The notes under the pieces were generated by a model. It saw only the letters and a list, made by a program, of their open reading frames with translations. It was not told where the DNA came from and searched no databases. A stretch of DNA of 64,000 bases. Source: Cyclina sinensis. Its lineage: Eukaryota; Mollusca; Bivalvia; Venerida; Veneridae. Each line of letters starts with the position of its first letter. The stretch's first letter is position 1. A program made the translations under genes and the position numbers. The stretch spans positions 31,991,290 through 32,055,289 of the forward strand of contig JAAONU010000016.1 in NCBI GenBank assembly GCA_012932295.1, in the 5' to 3' direction. Shown here one piece after another: positions 7,868 through 58,660 of this stretch.

Positions 7868-9319
7868 TTAATGGTAACGAGTTGGACCTCTGACCTGGGG
7901 TCGAATTTCGGTCCTCAAATCCGACTCGTTCGCGTTTCCCGATAGAGTATTTGCCCTGGGAGTCTGATATCTTTGCCTCCCTACTTGCCCTGGTCTTTTC
8001 GTTCTAGTATAGCTGTTTTGCCAATTGTTTCTAGTATTCTGACCTGAACTCCGATTTTGATTTAAATGACGTCTATTAGTGTCGTGGTTAATCGCATTTT
8101 GACTGTAATTCTTATCATGATAAACCTGAACCTGTTCCATTAGGGTCTGAAGTTGAGTTGATAAATCGTTTATCTTTTTGTCTGTTTCACTATATTCTTG
8201 TTTAACATTTCTTACATGACCTCTACCACCCCTACTTTTGTCGGCTTCTTTATGAGCATCGAGCCTCACGGCAATTCTTTCAGCTTCGCTTATTGATTTT
8301 GGACCTACCTCTCTCAGACGTAACCTAATGTCACTATCAGGAAGTGCGTCTATGAAATAATCTAACGCTAATAAATCTACAACTTCGGAGGAAGCACATG
8401 GGTAAGCTTTCCTCGTTAATTTTCTGACTGACTGAGCAAGTTCTGGTATTGTTTCGTTACGACCTAGCATTCTAGTCTGTAATCGCGATCGGAAAATTTC
8501 AGCCTTATGCACAGACCCATAACGATTTTGTAAAGCTGTTACAATAGAATCAAAATCACGTCTCCTGTCACAGTCTAGCTCACATAATATGGCACGTGCT
8601 GGTCCAACTATACTACTTGCAAGGAAGAGTGGTTTTGTTTCATAGTTCCATTTGTTTAACTCTGCCACAATACTAAATTGTGTTAAATATTCGTCCAAAT
8701 CATCAGACCCGTCGTAAGTTTGAGGTTTAAGTCTATTTTGTGTCACACGACTGTCCATACTTGTCAAATTGTGATTTTGGATTGCGTCACCTTGCATATG
8801 GACGTTACGGTCATTAACCAGTGGTCGTGCGTCATATAAATGGTCATCTGCTAAATACTGATAAGGCCTAATACGTGGTTGTGGGCTATTGTTATTTATA
8901 CAATCCGTATTTGGTGTACTGCTCGTCGGCCCCCTTCCCAAATATATACTCTGATGATCGACATTTTTGCTCCTTAAATTACGAGAGATTGAGTCATCAG
9001 TTACTTTACCTTCCATGCGGTTTATCTGGTTTTGTAAGATAGACAATTTGTTCTCAAATTCTGCCAAAGAATCTTTTACTTCTGCTGTAACAGTTTTTAT
9101 ACTATTATACAACTGTTTACTGAAATCAGTAACTAACTTTTCTAAGTTATTTTGCATATTTTCTCCATCTCCAGTATTCACAGTTGAAGGTGTACTTTGG
9201 AGATCACGCTGACCTACCTCTTCATTTTCAACTGAGTCATTATCATACTCGCGGTCACAGTTGACCTCTGAACATTCATCTATGTAATCTTTAAAGGTAA
9301 CTGTGTTTGAATCTTCCAT
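7868..9319 (-). CDS. gag: Gypsy Gag protein
   Basis: This 483-codon frame starts 50 nt beyond the primer-binding site. The N-terminus is acidic, followed by a likely coiled coil at about 55-105. A retrotransposon-gag capsid region lies at about 195-360 (for example LKPQTYDGSDDLDEYLTQF and the later ALQNRYGSVHKAEIFRSRL). The C-terminus is Arg/Asn/Gln-rich and basic. No CCHC zinc knuckle is present; the basic tail may take over RNA binding, as in some other gypsy lineages. The stop lies 12 nt before the first Met of pol, which is in the -1 frame. Confidence 0.9.
   Translation of the reverse strand: MEDSNTVTFKDYIDECSEVNCDREYDNDSVENEEVGQRDLQSTPSTVNTGDGENMQNNLEKLVTDFSKQLYNSIKTVTAEVKDSLAEFENKLSILQNQINRMEGKVTDDSISRNLRSKNVDHQSIYLGRGPTSSTPNTDCINNNSPQPRIRPYQYLADDHLYDARPLVNDRNVHMQGDAIQNHNLTSMDSRVTQNRLKPQTYDGSDDLDEYLTQFSIVAELNKWNYETKPLFLASSIVGPARAILCELDCDRRRDFDSIVTALQNRYGSVHKAEIFRSRLQTRMLGRNETIPELAQSVRKLTRKAYPCASSEVVDLLALDYFIDALPDSDIRLRLREVGPKSISEAERIAVRLDAHKEADKSRGGRGHVRNVKQEYSETDKKINDLSTQLQTLMEQVQVYHDKNYSQNAINHDTNRRHLNQNRSSGQNTRNNWQNSYTRTKRPGQVGRQRYQTPRANTLSGNANESDLRTEIRPQVRGPTRYH
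7934..7940 (-). promoter_or_regulatory. Predicted -1 frameshift site between gag and pol (GGGAAAC)
   Basis: In the gag frame the coding strand reads TCG GGA AAC, a canonical X XXY YYZ heptamer. The pol frame is -1 to gag and has no stop from here to the pol ORF, so a slip would give Gag-Pol. Downstream segments GGACC (near 7911) and GGTCC (near 7885) are complementary and could help form a stimulatory structure, but I have not folded the RNA. Confidence 0.65.
9212..9220 (-). other. Candidate 5' splice site within gag
   Basis: The coding strand reads GAG|GTAGGT after gag codon 34, a good donor match at phase 0. Splicing from here to the acceptor at 3722 would join the first 34 Gag codons in frame to ORF3. 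Another candidate, CAG|GTAGCA, lies in the LTR near 9440 but would leave ORF3 without an in-frame start codon close by. Confidence 0.4.
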
Positions 9320-9368
9320 GCTATAGAATAAATATTCACCACCGGTACTAGGATATTTGATAGATTTT

Positions 9369-9386
9369 ATCCCACCGCTGCCACCA
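9369..9386 (-). other. Primer-binding site for tRNA-Leu
   Basis: Four bases after the LTR end, the coding strand reads TGGTGGCAGCGGTGGGAT. This is the complement of the 3' end of animal tRNA-Leu (ATCCCACCGCTGCCA plus CCA) over 18 nt. The tRNA assignment comes from my knowledge of tRNA-Leu(AAG), not from a search. Confidence 0.85.
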
Positions 9387-9390
9387 AATT

Positions 9391-11221
9391 TGTAGCGTAC
9401 CCCTTTTTGAGCTTTGGCTGATTAACTCTTAAAAGGGTGCTACCTGAGTTCGCCTAAGCCCGGCTTTTGGTGAACTTTATCAAGGACGTTTATTTAAGAT
9501 ACAAGAGAGACTTTCTGAACTTATACCAAACTTTATTTACAACAGCGAACAATATTTTCACCTATCATATGATATTTATATATATATATTAGAAATATAA
9601 ACTACCTTCTGAATATTAGTCATGCACCTTTAAATAAATGCTTTTTAATCTAAGATAAACGTCACAGAACCGTATTGCTCACAAGATGATTAAAAGTTTA
9701 AAATTTAAACATGTTTGTATACCGCGCAATAAACTATAGAGTCAGACTTGAACAACTCACGGCGCTAATTACCAAAATACTTCAATGAGGATATTTAAAA
9801 ATATTTGATAGTTTTAAACACTGTTATGACACGGTATTACACCAAGCAGTGAACAATCAAAGTTGACATACTGGGCTTTTAAAACGCGATTCTATCACAC
9901 ACATCACCAAAGTATTGCGTAAAGGCGTAACACTTTAACTGAGAAATTGTTAATAAATAACACATGCTAGATAAGAGATTAAATACCTGAAACTGAACTT
10001 CACGATACACTAACCGTAAACCACTTGGTATAAATGGTATAACTTGTATCCTTTAGGGTATAAGTTAATTCTAAGTTAATAAGACGCATAGTCAAACAGA
10101 ATCAACTCCTGGGTATCATCACGCTAGTTTAAACACAAAACCTTAGTTAAATCGTATTTAAGAACACTTGGTATTATGTGGTATAATTGGTATATCTGGT
10201 ATACCTGGTATAGATGGCATTCTTGGTAGGTTATATTTAATGACCTAGTAAGTCGTAGAACTACGCGAACACCTTCTCTTTATCTCTGATACATTCACTA
10301 CTTAGTACAATATTCAATATTCACACTCTGAACTTATTCGCAACCACTTGGTATAAACACTGGAGATGGAGACACTAGAGAATGAAGAATTAACCACTTT
10401 GATTTTTATTTAATACCAAAAGTTGGAATAATTTACCTCTTCTTGTGACATGACTTGTTTTAGAGTAGGTTTATTTAGATATGGTATTTTATACCAATTG
10501 GTGAGCTGACCATCGGCTCCGGGTGTTTTGACCGCACCGTTTTAAATTTCGCGCCACTCCAGCTTTTATATGGAGATTTCGTCACAAATGACGCCAAATC
10601 TCGCAAATGCTGCGAGACTACAGTAATGGCTGCCAAACGCGGAAGTAAAGGAAATTCCAAACTTCTTTCAATAATTACACCCACAAAACGCGATGTTGGA
10701 TGGCACCTTTGATAGTAATCGTAAGAATTAAACATATTTCATTGATTTTTATCGGTAATAAGCCACAGCTTTAGATATAAGCGAGAGAATCAGTCTTTAA
10801 TATGGACAAAAACATCGGCGATTTTAGAACACAGAACAAAACAGTATTTGCGTTGAGTATAAAGGTGTACAACTGTTAATATTCAGGAAAACATGAAAAG
10901 AAGCAACAATATTTACCAAAGTACATGACTTTAGATAACAATAACATTTATAACTCATAGAACATCATTGAAATGCATTTTAAATATAATACATGCCAAT
11001 TGAGTGGGTGGGGTAAAGTAAACATATTTAGTTAAACGGTCTAAATATTTCTGAGTTATTTAAAATGCCCAAGTTCATGAAAGAAAATGAAGACATACAC
11101 TCACTCAATGTCAGAAGAATGCACAGTCACAGCTCTTGACTGTTAAATATAATTATAATCTATACATATCTAAATGAAATAGAAATAACTCAGGTCTAAG
11201 TGATGAGACCGGTCCGTTACA
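9391..11221 (-). repeat. 5' LTR of the gypsy element (complete, 1831 bp)
   Basis: The boundaries are set by the primer-binding site on one side and the match to 1-302 on the other. On the coding strand the LTR begins TGTAACGG and ends CGCTACA, giving short TG...CA inverted ends. It contains many GGTATA motifs, mostly at 10025-10225 and again near 10350, and a candidate core promoter near its 3' end. Confidence 0.93.
9532..9592 (-). promoter_or_regulatory. Candidate LTR core promoter and poly(A) signals
   Basis: On the coding strand a TATATATATAAATA stretch (about 9575-9590) is followed by AATAAA near 9532-9537 and another near 9489-9494, all within the last 200 bp of the LTR. The order TATA, then AATAAA, then U5 is normal for LTRs. 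The transcription start has not been located. Confidence 0.45.
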
Positions 11222-11635
11222 GAGCACTAATTCTCTCACTGATAGAAGTCGTGGTATGAAGCTATGCAACCGACAATGGCCAAGAATGTGAGAAAAGTGA
11301 CTTTCTTGCGAAGGACGGGGATCACGTGCTGGTCACTTTAAGGTATGGTTAGGCAAACTACTAGCCTGATATGACTCATTCTATGAGGACGGCATTAAAT
11401 TCCAACTAAAACCAAGTTCTGAAATCAAAGAAAAAGCGTGTATACGTGCGTCTATACGTGTTTGTGTGTGCATGTACTGATAACAGCTGACACGTTTGAT
11501 TTAATATGCAAGTGAACACGTATAACATTACCTGATGTACAAATTATGTGAAAATTAAATAAGACATAATAACTGTTGTTTGTTTTTCTTTTTCTTTCTT
11601 TTTACTTAATACTAAGGAAGAAAGGAAACCATAAC
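11222..11635. other. Flank of the retrotransposon, no gene seen
   Basis: This is unique-looking AT-rich sequence downstream of the element's outer LTR edge. I see no reading frame, RNA gene or repeat apart from a TTTCTTTTTC-type pyrimidine run near 11585-11602. Confidence 0.5.
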
Positions 11636-12080
11636 ACACTCGTAAGCTGTATAAACTATTTCAAAATACTTAAATAACAAAAAGATAACACACTCGTTAG
11701 CTGTATAAACTATTTCAAAATACTTAAATAACAAAAAGATAACACACTCGTAAGCTGTATAAACTATTTCAAAATACTTAAATAAAAAAAAAATAACACA
11801 CTTGTTAGCTGTATAAACTATTTCAAAATACTTAAATAACAAAAACATAACACACTCTTTAGCTGTATAAACTATTTCAAAATACTTAAAAAATACTTAA
11901 ATAACAAAAACATAACACACTATTTAACTGTATAAACTATTTCAAAATACTTAAATAACAAAAACATAACACACTCTCTAGCTGTATAAACTATTTCAAA
12001 ATACTTAAATAACAAAAACATAACACACTCTCTAGCTGTATAAACTATTTCAAAATACTTAAATAACAAAAACATAACAA
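11636..12080. repeat. Tandem repeat, 54-bp unit, about 8 copies
   Basis: The unit holds AGCTGTATAAACTATTTC followed by AAAATACTTAAATAAC. Copies begin at 11641, 11695 and 11749, so the period is 54 bp. One copy near 11880-11900 carries a 15-bp internal duplication. The open frame on the minus strand here is only a product of the period being a multiple of three. Confidence 0.9.
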
Positions 12081-13569
12081 CCAAACAAGTCAAGGTCGGT
12101 TTCTTTTACCTTGTTGGGCTACTAGAAAGATGACGAAAGAATGTCTTATCTGAGATGAGATATCAATGAATAATGTACACCATTATGTTAATTATTTTGC
12201 TTTCCGTAAAAACACTAAAATTTCGGTACATGTATACAGAAATAGTGACCATGTATCATTCTCTAAACAAAGATGATATATTGTTGACTTAGTCCAAAGT
12301 TGCTACCAGCCGTGCCAGTTCGGCCTTCTCCGGAGTTTTCCGTGAAAATAGAGGATTGGTGAAGGCGCCAAATGATGTTGGTACCATTTTTAAACGGGCA
12401 TTTCGCTCTTCGATGTGTTTAAGGTATGTAAGATGGCATATTCGTCATTTTAAATAGAACCTGCGGTAGGGCTCAAACCTTCGTATAAAATTTCAATTCC
12501 TCTCACTTTAAAGTAGTTCGAGGCCTGGCGCAAACCTGTGCTCGGCAGTCAATTGCTTTGCGTGTCAGGGACAAAATCACTCTACTACTAAGGCAGGATA
12601 AAAAACTTCGTGCGTCTGAGGCCATAAAATCATTTTGCATTACCTGCATGTCTACGGCCTCACAAGCAGTTTACAAGCCTGAACGTGATAAATGAAACAG
12701 TATGTACTATTTGATACTCATTATCAACTTCACTGATGCTTACTTTATGAAATCTTTAACTTCCACCATAAACATGGGAGTAGAAACCGTAGAGATCTGA
12801 GCAAGATTATTAGCTTTATAGCAAGAGGTTCAGTGAAAATTCACATAAACAGAACTTTACACTTTTTAGCTTTAACATTTACCTTCGACAAAAGAATCTA
12901 CACTTGTTCTGTCAGACTGAAATGGAATTTTAAAAAATACTAGTAATTTCCTAAGATTCTTTTTACAGTTTCGAAAATAACGGCCCAGTCATATATTTAC
13001 CGTGCGAGTAGTTACTTTATATATAAAACTTTCGCAACAGACAAAAATTCTATAGAGTAAGTACTTATTTAGTCCGCGTGCCCTGTCGTTACGTGTGGTA
13101 AATGATGTTTGTAGCCCTACGGATATTCAAGGAATGAGTTGCAAAGTTCCGACGGCAGTCGATGGACATTTGCGTACTTTGTTCAGAATGATAAACGAAT
13201 AAGCTGACATGTGAAGAGTATAAAACAAATCCGGACTCACAAATGTGCCTTTTGAAAATTCAGCTTTGCCTCAGACTCCATGTTCATTGACCCAAATATG
13301 ATCCAATGTGAATGGTAACTTCTATGGTAAAAATGGTTTTTCGAAACGAAATCTGGTATGACAGTTTCTAATTGACGACCCATGAAGTGAATTTCCAAAG
13401 AAAAGAAAAAGAAACCATAGAGTAACAAATATTTTTCCAATATCATTTCCAGCCTTGCTTGAAATGATTTTAGGTTTTTACCCTAATAGCGCTAGTTTAT
13501 TTTATATGAAGAGGAATATATCTTAAATGTATATTTCTAAAATTGTCTACGTATACATCAGTGTGGACA
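12081..13569. other. Intergenic stretch, no feature recognised
   Basis: I found no convincing coding region, RNA gene or repeat boundary. The short minus-strand open frame near 13237-13446 has no recognisable domain and ordinary AT-rich composition. Confidence 0.45.
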
Positions 13570-15750
13570 TTTTTTTTGGACACGAGGTGCAATTGTGCCT
13601 ATTTTGAAAAAGGGAGATCCTCTTAATCCCTTAAACTACAGAGGCATTATTCTTGTTAATATCGTAGCAAAAATATTTTCAATTTGTTTAAGAAATAGAA
13701 AAAATAAGTGGTATGAAGCAAATGATGTTTTCAATTAATCGCGGTATGGGTTTAAAAATAGTTGTTGTACTGTAGATTGTATTTTTATTCTCCACTTATT
13801 AGTTCAGAATGTTATAAAGAATAACAAAAAAAATATACTGTGCTTTAAGAGATTACGAAAAAGCTTTTGATACTGTCATACACGACGCCTTGTCGATTAA
13901 TTTGATGCAAACTGGAATTAGCTCAAAAATGTTAAACATAATTAAACAAATTTATCAACATGTAAAATCCTGTATAAAGGATTCCTTTACAATTTCGTGT
14001 TCTGACTTTTTCGATATTTCACTTGGTGTTAAACAGGAGGAACCCTTATCTCCTTTGATATTTATTCTTTTTATCAACGATATTAGTAATAGCATTGATC
14101 CACAAAGATTAACTGAATCAGATATAAATGTGCTATCCATTTTCATGTTATTATTTGCTGATGTGACTGCACTATTTACAACAGACCCATTAATTTTGCA
14201 ATACCAGTTAGATGCTATATGCAATTACTCGCAAGAATGGAGTCTGAAAATTAACACTTTTAAGACTCAAATATGTATTTTTGAAAAAAAAACGCAAAAC
14301 TATTTGTAATTTCAATTGGCTTATAAATGGTTTTAATATTGAAATTGTTGACAATTTCACTTATCTTGGAGTTAGTATTTCACATACTGGAAATATGCGT
14401 TCTACTGTTAAAACTTTAAATGACCGGGCGCCGAAAGCATACAATAGTCTACTTAATGTTTTCAGTAGAGTTCCTCTTGATTTAAAAAAAAAAGCTGTCT
14501 ATGTTTGATGCACTTGTTCTATCTATTATCCTATATAGTGTAAAAGTATGGGGTATATGTGATTTCAAAGAAGTTGATAAACTACATTTAAAGTTTTGTA
14601 AATATGTACTTGGTGTTAAATCGCAAACTTCGAGCTCAGCCGTTCTAGGTGAGTTAGGATGGTCTCCATTATCAGTACTATGTAAAGAGCGAGCCATCAA
14701 TTAAATATGGGTTAAAAGTCATGAACAGTCCTGATACGTTGATGTATAAAATACTATTTTCTCATGTTAACATTTTACATTATGTAAACGTAGGCAAAGA
14801 TATATACCATGTATGTTTAAAGGGGCTGTGCTCCAGGTGACAAAAAAATAAAGTTTTCTTGTATAATAAATTTCTTGTAATATTTATGACTAATGCTTAA
14901 AAACTAACTTACTGACAAAAAAAAAAGTCAAATAATCATATTATAAATTGATTTTTTTTTCCTTTCATCGTGCTATACCGTAACGCGACGGTATAACTAT
15001 ATCGTATAACATCTAAAGTATATAATTGTTATTTTAATTGCAGTGATAGTGGTGACAGTAAAAGCATTGGTAAAATTTTGTTAACATGAGGATCCAGAGT
15101 TCAAATCAAGCTGAAGCGAATATATATATATATTTTTTTGTTCTATATTGACTTTTATAATCAGTTTTGAAGTAAAATATCATGTTGTTATAATCTCACG
15201 GCATCTAGATATTTAATTTATGTAAAAAATATTTTTATATCAAATCTGGAATACAGCCCCTTTAAAGAAATATTTGAATGGTCTTGGATTTGGTGAGCTT
15301 ATTGCTTATTAACAATCCAAATTACTTACCTATGTTATGTCAAAGAAAAAAGGATCAATATCTTCAATAATGACATGACACGCTAACTAATCAGCCAAAA
15401 ATGCAGATATAAAACCGAAATGGTGTATGAAAACTATATTAGTGTTGTTTCTAACGAAAAATATATAAAAGAATTGTCTAGATTTAGACTTTCATTTCAT
15501 AGTTTGTATATAGAAACTGGTAGATATGATAATGTAACAAGAGAGGATAGAATTTGTACACTATGCAGCCAAAACGCAGAGGAGTCAGAATATTATCTCC
15601 TTTTATGTTGTCCAGCCTTTTGTAATTTGAGAACTTAATATAACATTCGATCTAGTTGGCCATCTCTGTGTAGTTTTAAAGAGGTAATGCGAAACAAAAA
15701 TAAAAAGCATGTTAATAAGCTCGCTGGATATGTCTATTTTGCAATGCAGT
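13570..15750 (+). pseudogene. Dead non-LTR retrotransposon (LINE) ORF2 fragment
   Basis: Broken pieces of a LINE reverse transcriptase lie in the right order in different frames: KKGDPLNPLNYRGI near 13600; GVKQEEPLSPLIFILFIND near 14030 (normally GVRQG.PLSP); LLFADVTALF near 14150, where the catalytic YADD-type motif is FADV and so inactive; NFTYLGVSISHTGN near 14350; KLHLKFCKYVLGVKSQTSS near 14590; and a C-terminal Cys-rich piece (CTLCSQNAEESEYYLLLCCP) near 15560. Stops and frameshifts separate them. The 5' end is missing, and a MITE splits the copy at 14821-15261. The 3' untranslated part may run to about 16015. The clade (CR1, RTE or other) was not determined. Confidence 0.85.
14821..15261. 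mobile_element. MITE inserted in the LINE, TTAA-flanked
   Basis: It starts AGGGGCTGTGCTCCAG and ends CTGGAATACAGCCCCT, which are inverted copies with two mismatches. TTAA stands directly on each side (14817-14820 and 15262-15265). The 441-bp interior has no coding capacity. The TTAA flanks point to a piggyBac-type mechanism, but the terminal bases are not the usual CCC, so the superfamily is open. The LINE homology resumes right after it. Confidence 0.8.
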
Positions 15751-16650
15751 GAGACAAGAGATGTTACATGATTAAGCTGCTTCTTAAAACACCAATATAT
15801 TGTATACTTGATTGTTTTTTGTTTTGTTTTTGTTTTTGTTTTTGCTTTTTCCATATGTATTGATTCTTGTGGCTTTATGTTTCTAGTCTGTTTGTATGTC
15901 CATTTGTTGCTGTTAATGTATTTTTGTATGTTATTTGTATCTCTTGGCCATAATTTCATAATGAATTTTGTAAATGGCCAAAGGTAAATATGCCCATATG
16001 CCAATAAATTTAAACTTTGTTTATCTAATGTTAACAGGTTAGGGTGAGACGTTGTAAACAAGTAGGGCTGACATTCCTATGATTCTGACGATCTGCTGCG
16101 AAAACCACTGCAAATTATCACGTATCTGATAGACATCCAAAATTGCTTGATATTAATCAAAGTCTATAAAATAGCGGTCAGTATTATGTTTACCAGTGCA
16201 AGGCTTTATAGAAAGACTTTATCCAAATTTCAGGAAATGTTCTAATGATCTAACCTAGCTTATATTATAGATAATTTAAAACAAGTGTAAATAAAGAGAA
16301 TCATTAAGCACCAAAAGTAAAAGTTAAAACGATGAAATATTATATACAAATAAACGTAAAATAGTAGTACAGGCCTGTGGGTTCTATAAAATATAAACAT
16401 TTGGTACAGCAGTTGAAATACATCTTTTACAATGGGGGGTAATAATGAAAAGAGAAGAACGGGCACCTGGATGAGTTGTCGTTCGTACATAATGGGAATT
16501 ATGGGTACGTTGCTGCATTGACAGCCATCTTGGATTTGTTGATCTTCCGACTGATCCCTTGAATGTCAGAATAGGACGAACTGTCAAGTCCACGGATAAA
16601 TAAATGCAAAAAGGAACAAATTGTTGCATAGACAGCAGTTAACTTTAAGC
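15751..16650. promoter_or_regulatory. LINE 3' remnant and upstream region of FAM193A
   Basis: The first part looks like LINE 3' untranslated sequence, ending near GCCAATAAATTTAAACTTTG at about 16000-16020. The rest is the proximal upstream region and presumed 5' UTR of the FAM193A gene. GCCATCTTGG at 16524-16533, about 120 bp before the start codon, matches the YY1 element in the orientation common near animal housekeeping starts. No TATA box was found at a convincing place. Confidence 0.4.
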
Positions 16651-16651
16651 T

Positions 16652-57344
<40,693 letters not shown>

Positions 57345-58136
57345 CTTTCCATTATAGGATTGGTTTCTTATACTGGAGGGAATCTTCCGTTTTAACTCAT
57401 CTATCATTAATTCTTCCATGACTGAAGGCATTTAGTTCTCGACTACTTTTTTCACTGTGGTTTTAAAAAGCGGCTCTGAGTTTGGGGTTTGTTGCCAACC
57501 AGAGACTGATTTTAATAGGGTTTTTTTAATGATTTTTCTCTATAAGTAAGTCTTAAATAAGTCTAGTATTATTCATGTTACAAAAACAGTAGTAAAGAGA
57601 AATGATTTTAAAAAAGTACCGATAGGTAAGAATGTATTACTAAAAGTCAAAATACAATACCGGTAGTGGATTTCTATTACGGGCTAGATTTTTATGTTTT
57701 ACAATAAAGTGGAAGAGAAAAGCTAGAAATGTTTCAACAAAGATCAAAAATATTTTGTCTGACAGCCGTAGCACTGTCCTTTGAATCACTCAATAATAAT
57801 GAAATACATGACATGATAGTTTATTTTTCACTTTTTCAATTCTAATGAACTGAACTTAAGTAGCTACAATTCAGAGTATAAAAACAGTATAAGGACTAGT
57901 ATGTGACATATATTGTTTCTAAATGAATCATTACAAATCATGAATTATAGTTTCCTTGTAGGAAACAGAAATGTTCAAAACAATCACCTCATCAACTTCA
58001 CTGTAATTTCTTGACATTTTTCATTTTCATCTGTTGCAAAGTTTGTCCTTAAAGTAGTTACGGCATTGGAATATTAAGTTTCTAAGGAGCATTTCATGAA
58101 AGTTTAAAGACATTTTGTAAAGGTTACAACAGAAAT
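57345..58136 (+). other. FAM193A: FAM193A 3' UTR (presumed)
   Basis: AT-rich non-coding sequence after the stop. The first AATAAA is at 57703-57708, about 360 nt downstream, and is a candidate poly(A) signal. A later AATAAA near 59345 would give a much longer UTR; the real end is unknown. Confidence 0.6.
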
Positions 58137-58660
58137 CAGGGCTCGACAAATGTTTTGGAAGCAACTCGTCCTGCAGGACGAGCAGCTCAGAATTTTCACT
58201 CGTCCTGCTGCAATTAGTACTCGTCCTGTAGTTCACTAAGGAAAAAGCAGTAAACTGATAATTTTGTATAAATTCCCTACTCCCTGCCGAATATGTGCCG
58301 ATTATTGCATTGTGGCATTTAAAAAAGTTCCGAAATTTTCCATAAACATCCATCTTTTTTTTACAGTAATAAAATTCGGTGTGTGCGGTACATACTGGAT
58401 TTTCCGCAGGGAGTTTTTAGCTACTTATGTGATCATAACGGAACTGGACAAATTTTAGCACTGCATGCAATAAGTCAACATCCGGTTTGCGCATCGGCAG
58501 CAAGAATAATTTTATGTTCCATTTCATGTGTGTTTTAAACTTCAAATTTTATTATTTTTGGCTAGAAATTCCACTCGTCGTCCAGGACGAGCACTGCCAC
58601 TCGCCCTTAGTCAATTATTACTCTTAATTATGAGCGGACGAGTGGATTTGTCGAGCTCTG
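58137..58660. mobile_element. hAT-like MITE, CAGGGCTCGACAAAT termini
   Basis: The left end CAGGGCTCGACAAAT and right end ATTTGTCGAGCTCTG are inverted copies with one difference. GAAAT lies directly outside both ends. The interior contains palindromic ACTCGTCCTGCAGGACGAGC-type modules in several copies and no transposase. Confidence 0.8.

Larger units (their letters stand above)
1..11221 (-). mobile_element. Ty3/gypsy LTR retrotransposon with an extra third gene
   Basis: The element reads right to left: 5' LTR (9391-11221), tRNA-Leu primer-binding site, gag, pol, a third gene, polypurine tract, and 302 bp of the 3' LTR cut off by the window edge. The domain order protease, RT, RNase H, integrase is that of Ty3/gypsy. 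If the hidden LTR matches the visible one, the whole element is about 12.75 kb, long for this group. Bases 1-302 align without gaps to 10920-11221 with a single mismatch (T versus G near 272), so the insertion is recent. The target-site duplication cannot be tested because the left flank lies outside the window. gag, pol and ORF3 are open over long stretches; the only visible break is the 13-A run inside ORF3. Confidence 0.96.

Noticed and set aside
11612..11848. Open frame with repeats of an 18-residue unit
   Set aside because: A shadow of the 54-bp tandem repeat. It ends where the units lose phase.
15603..16061. 152-codon minus-strand open frame
   Set aside because: It lies antisense to the LINE end and its 3' region and has low-complexity Lys/Thr runs. 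No domain was recognised.
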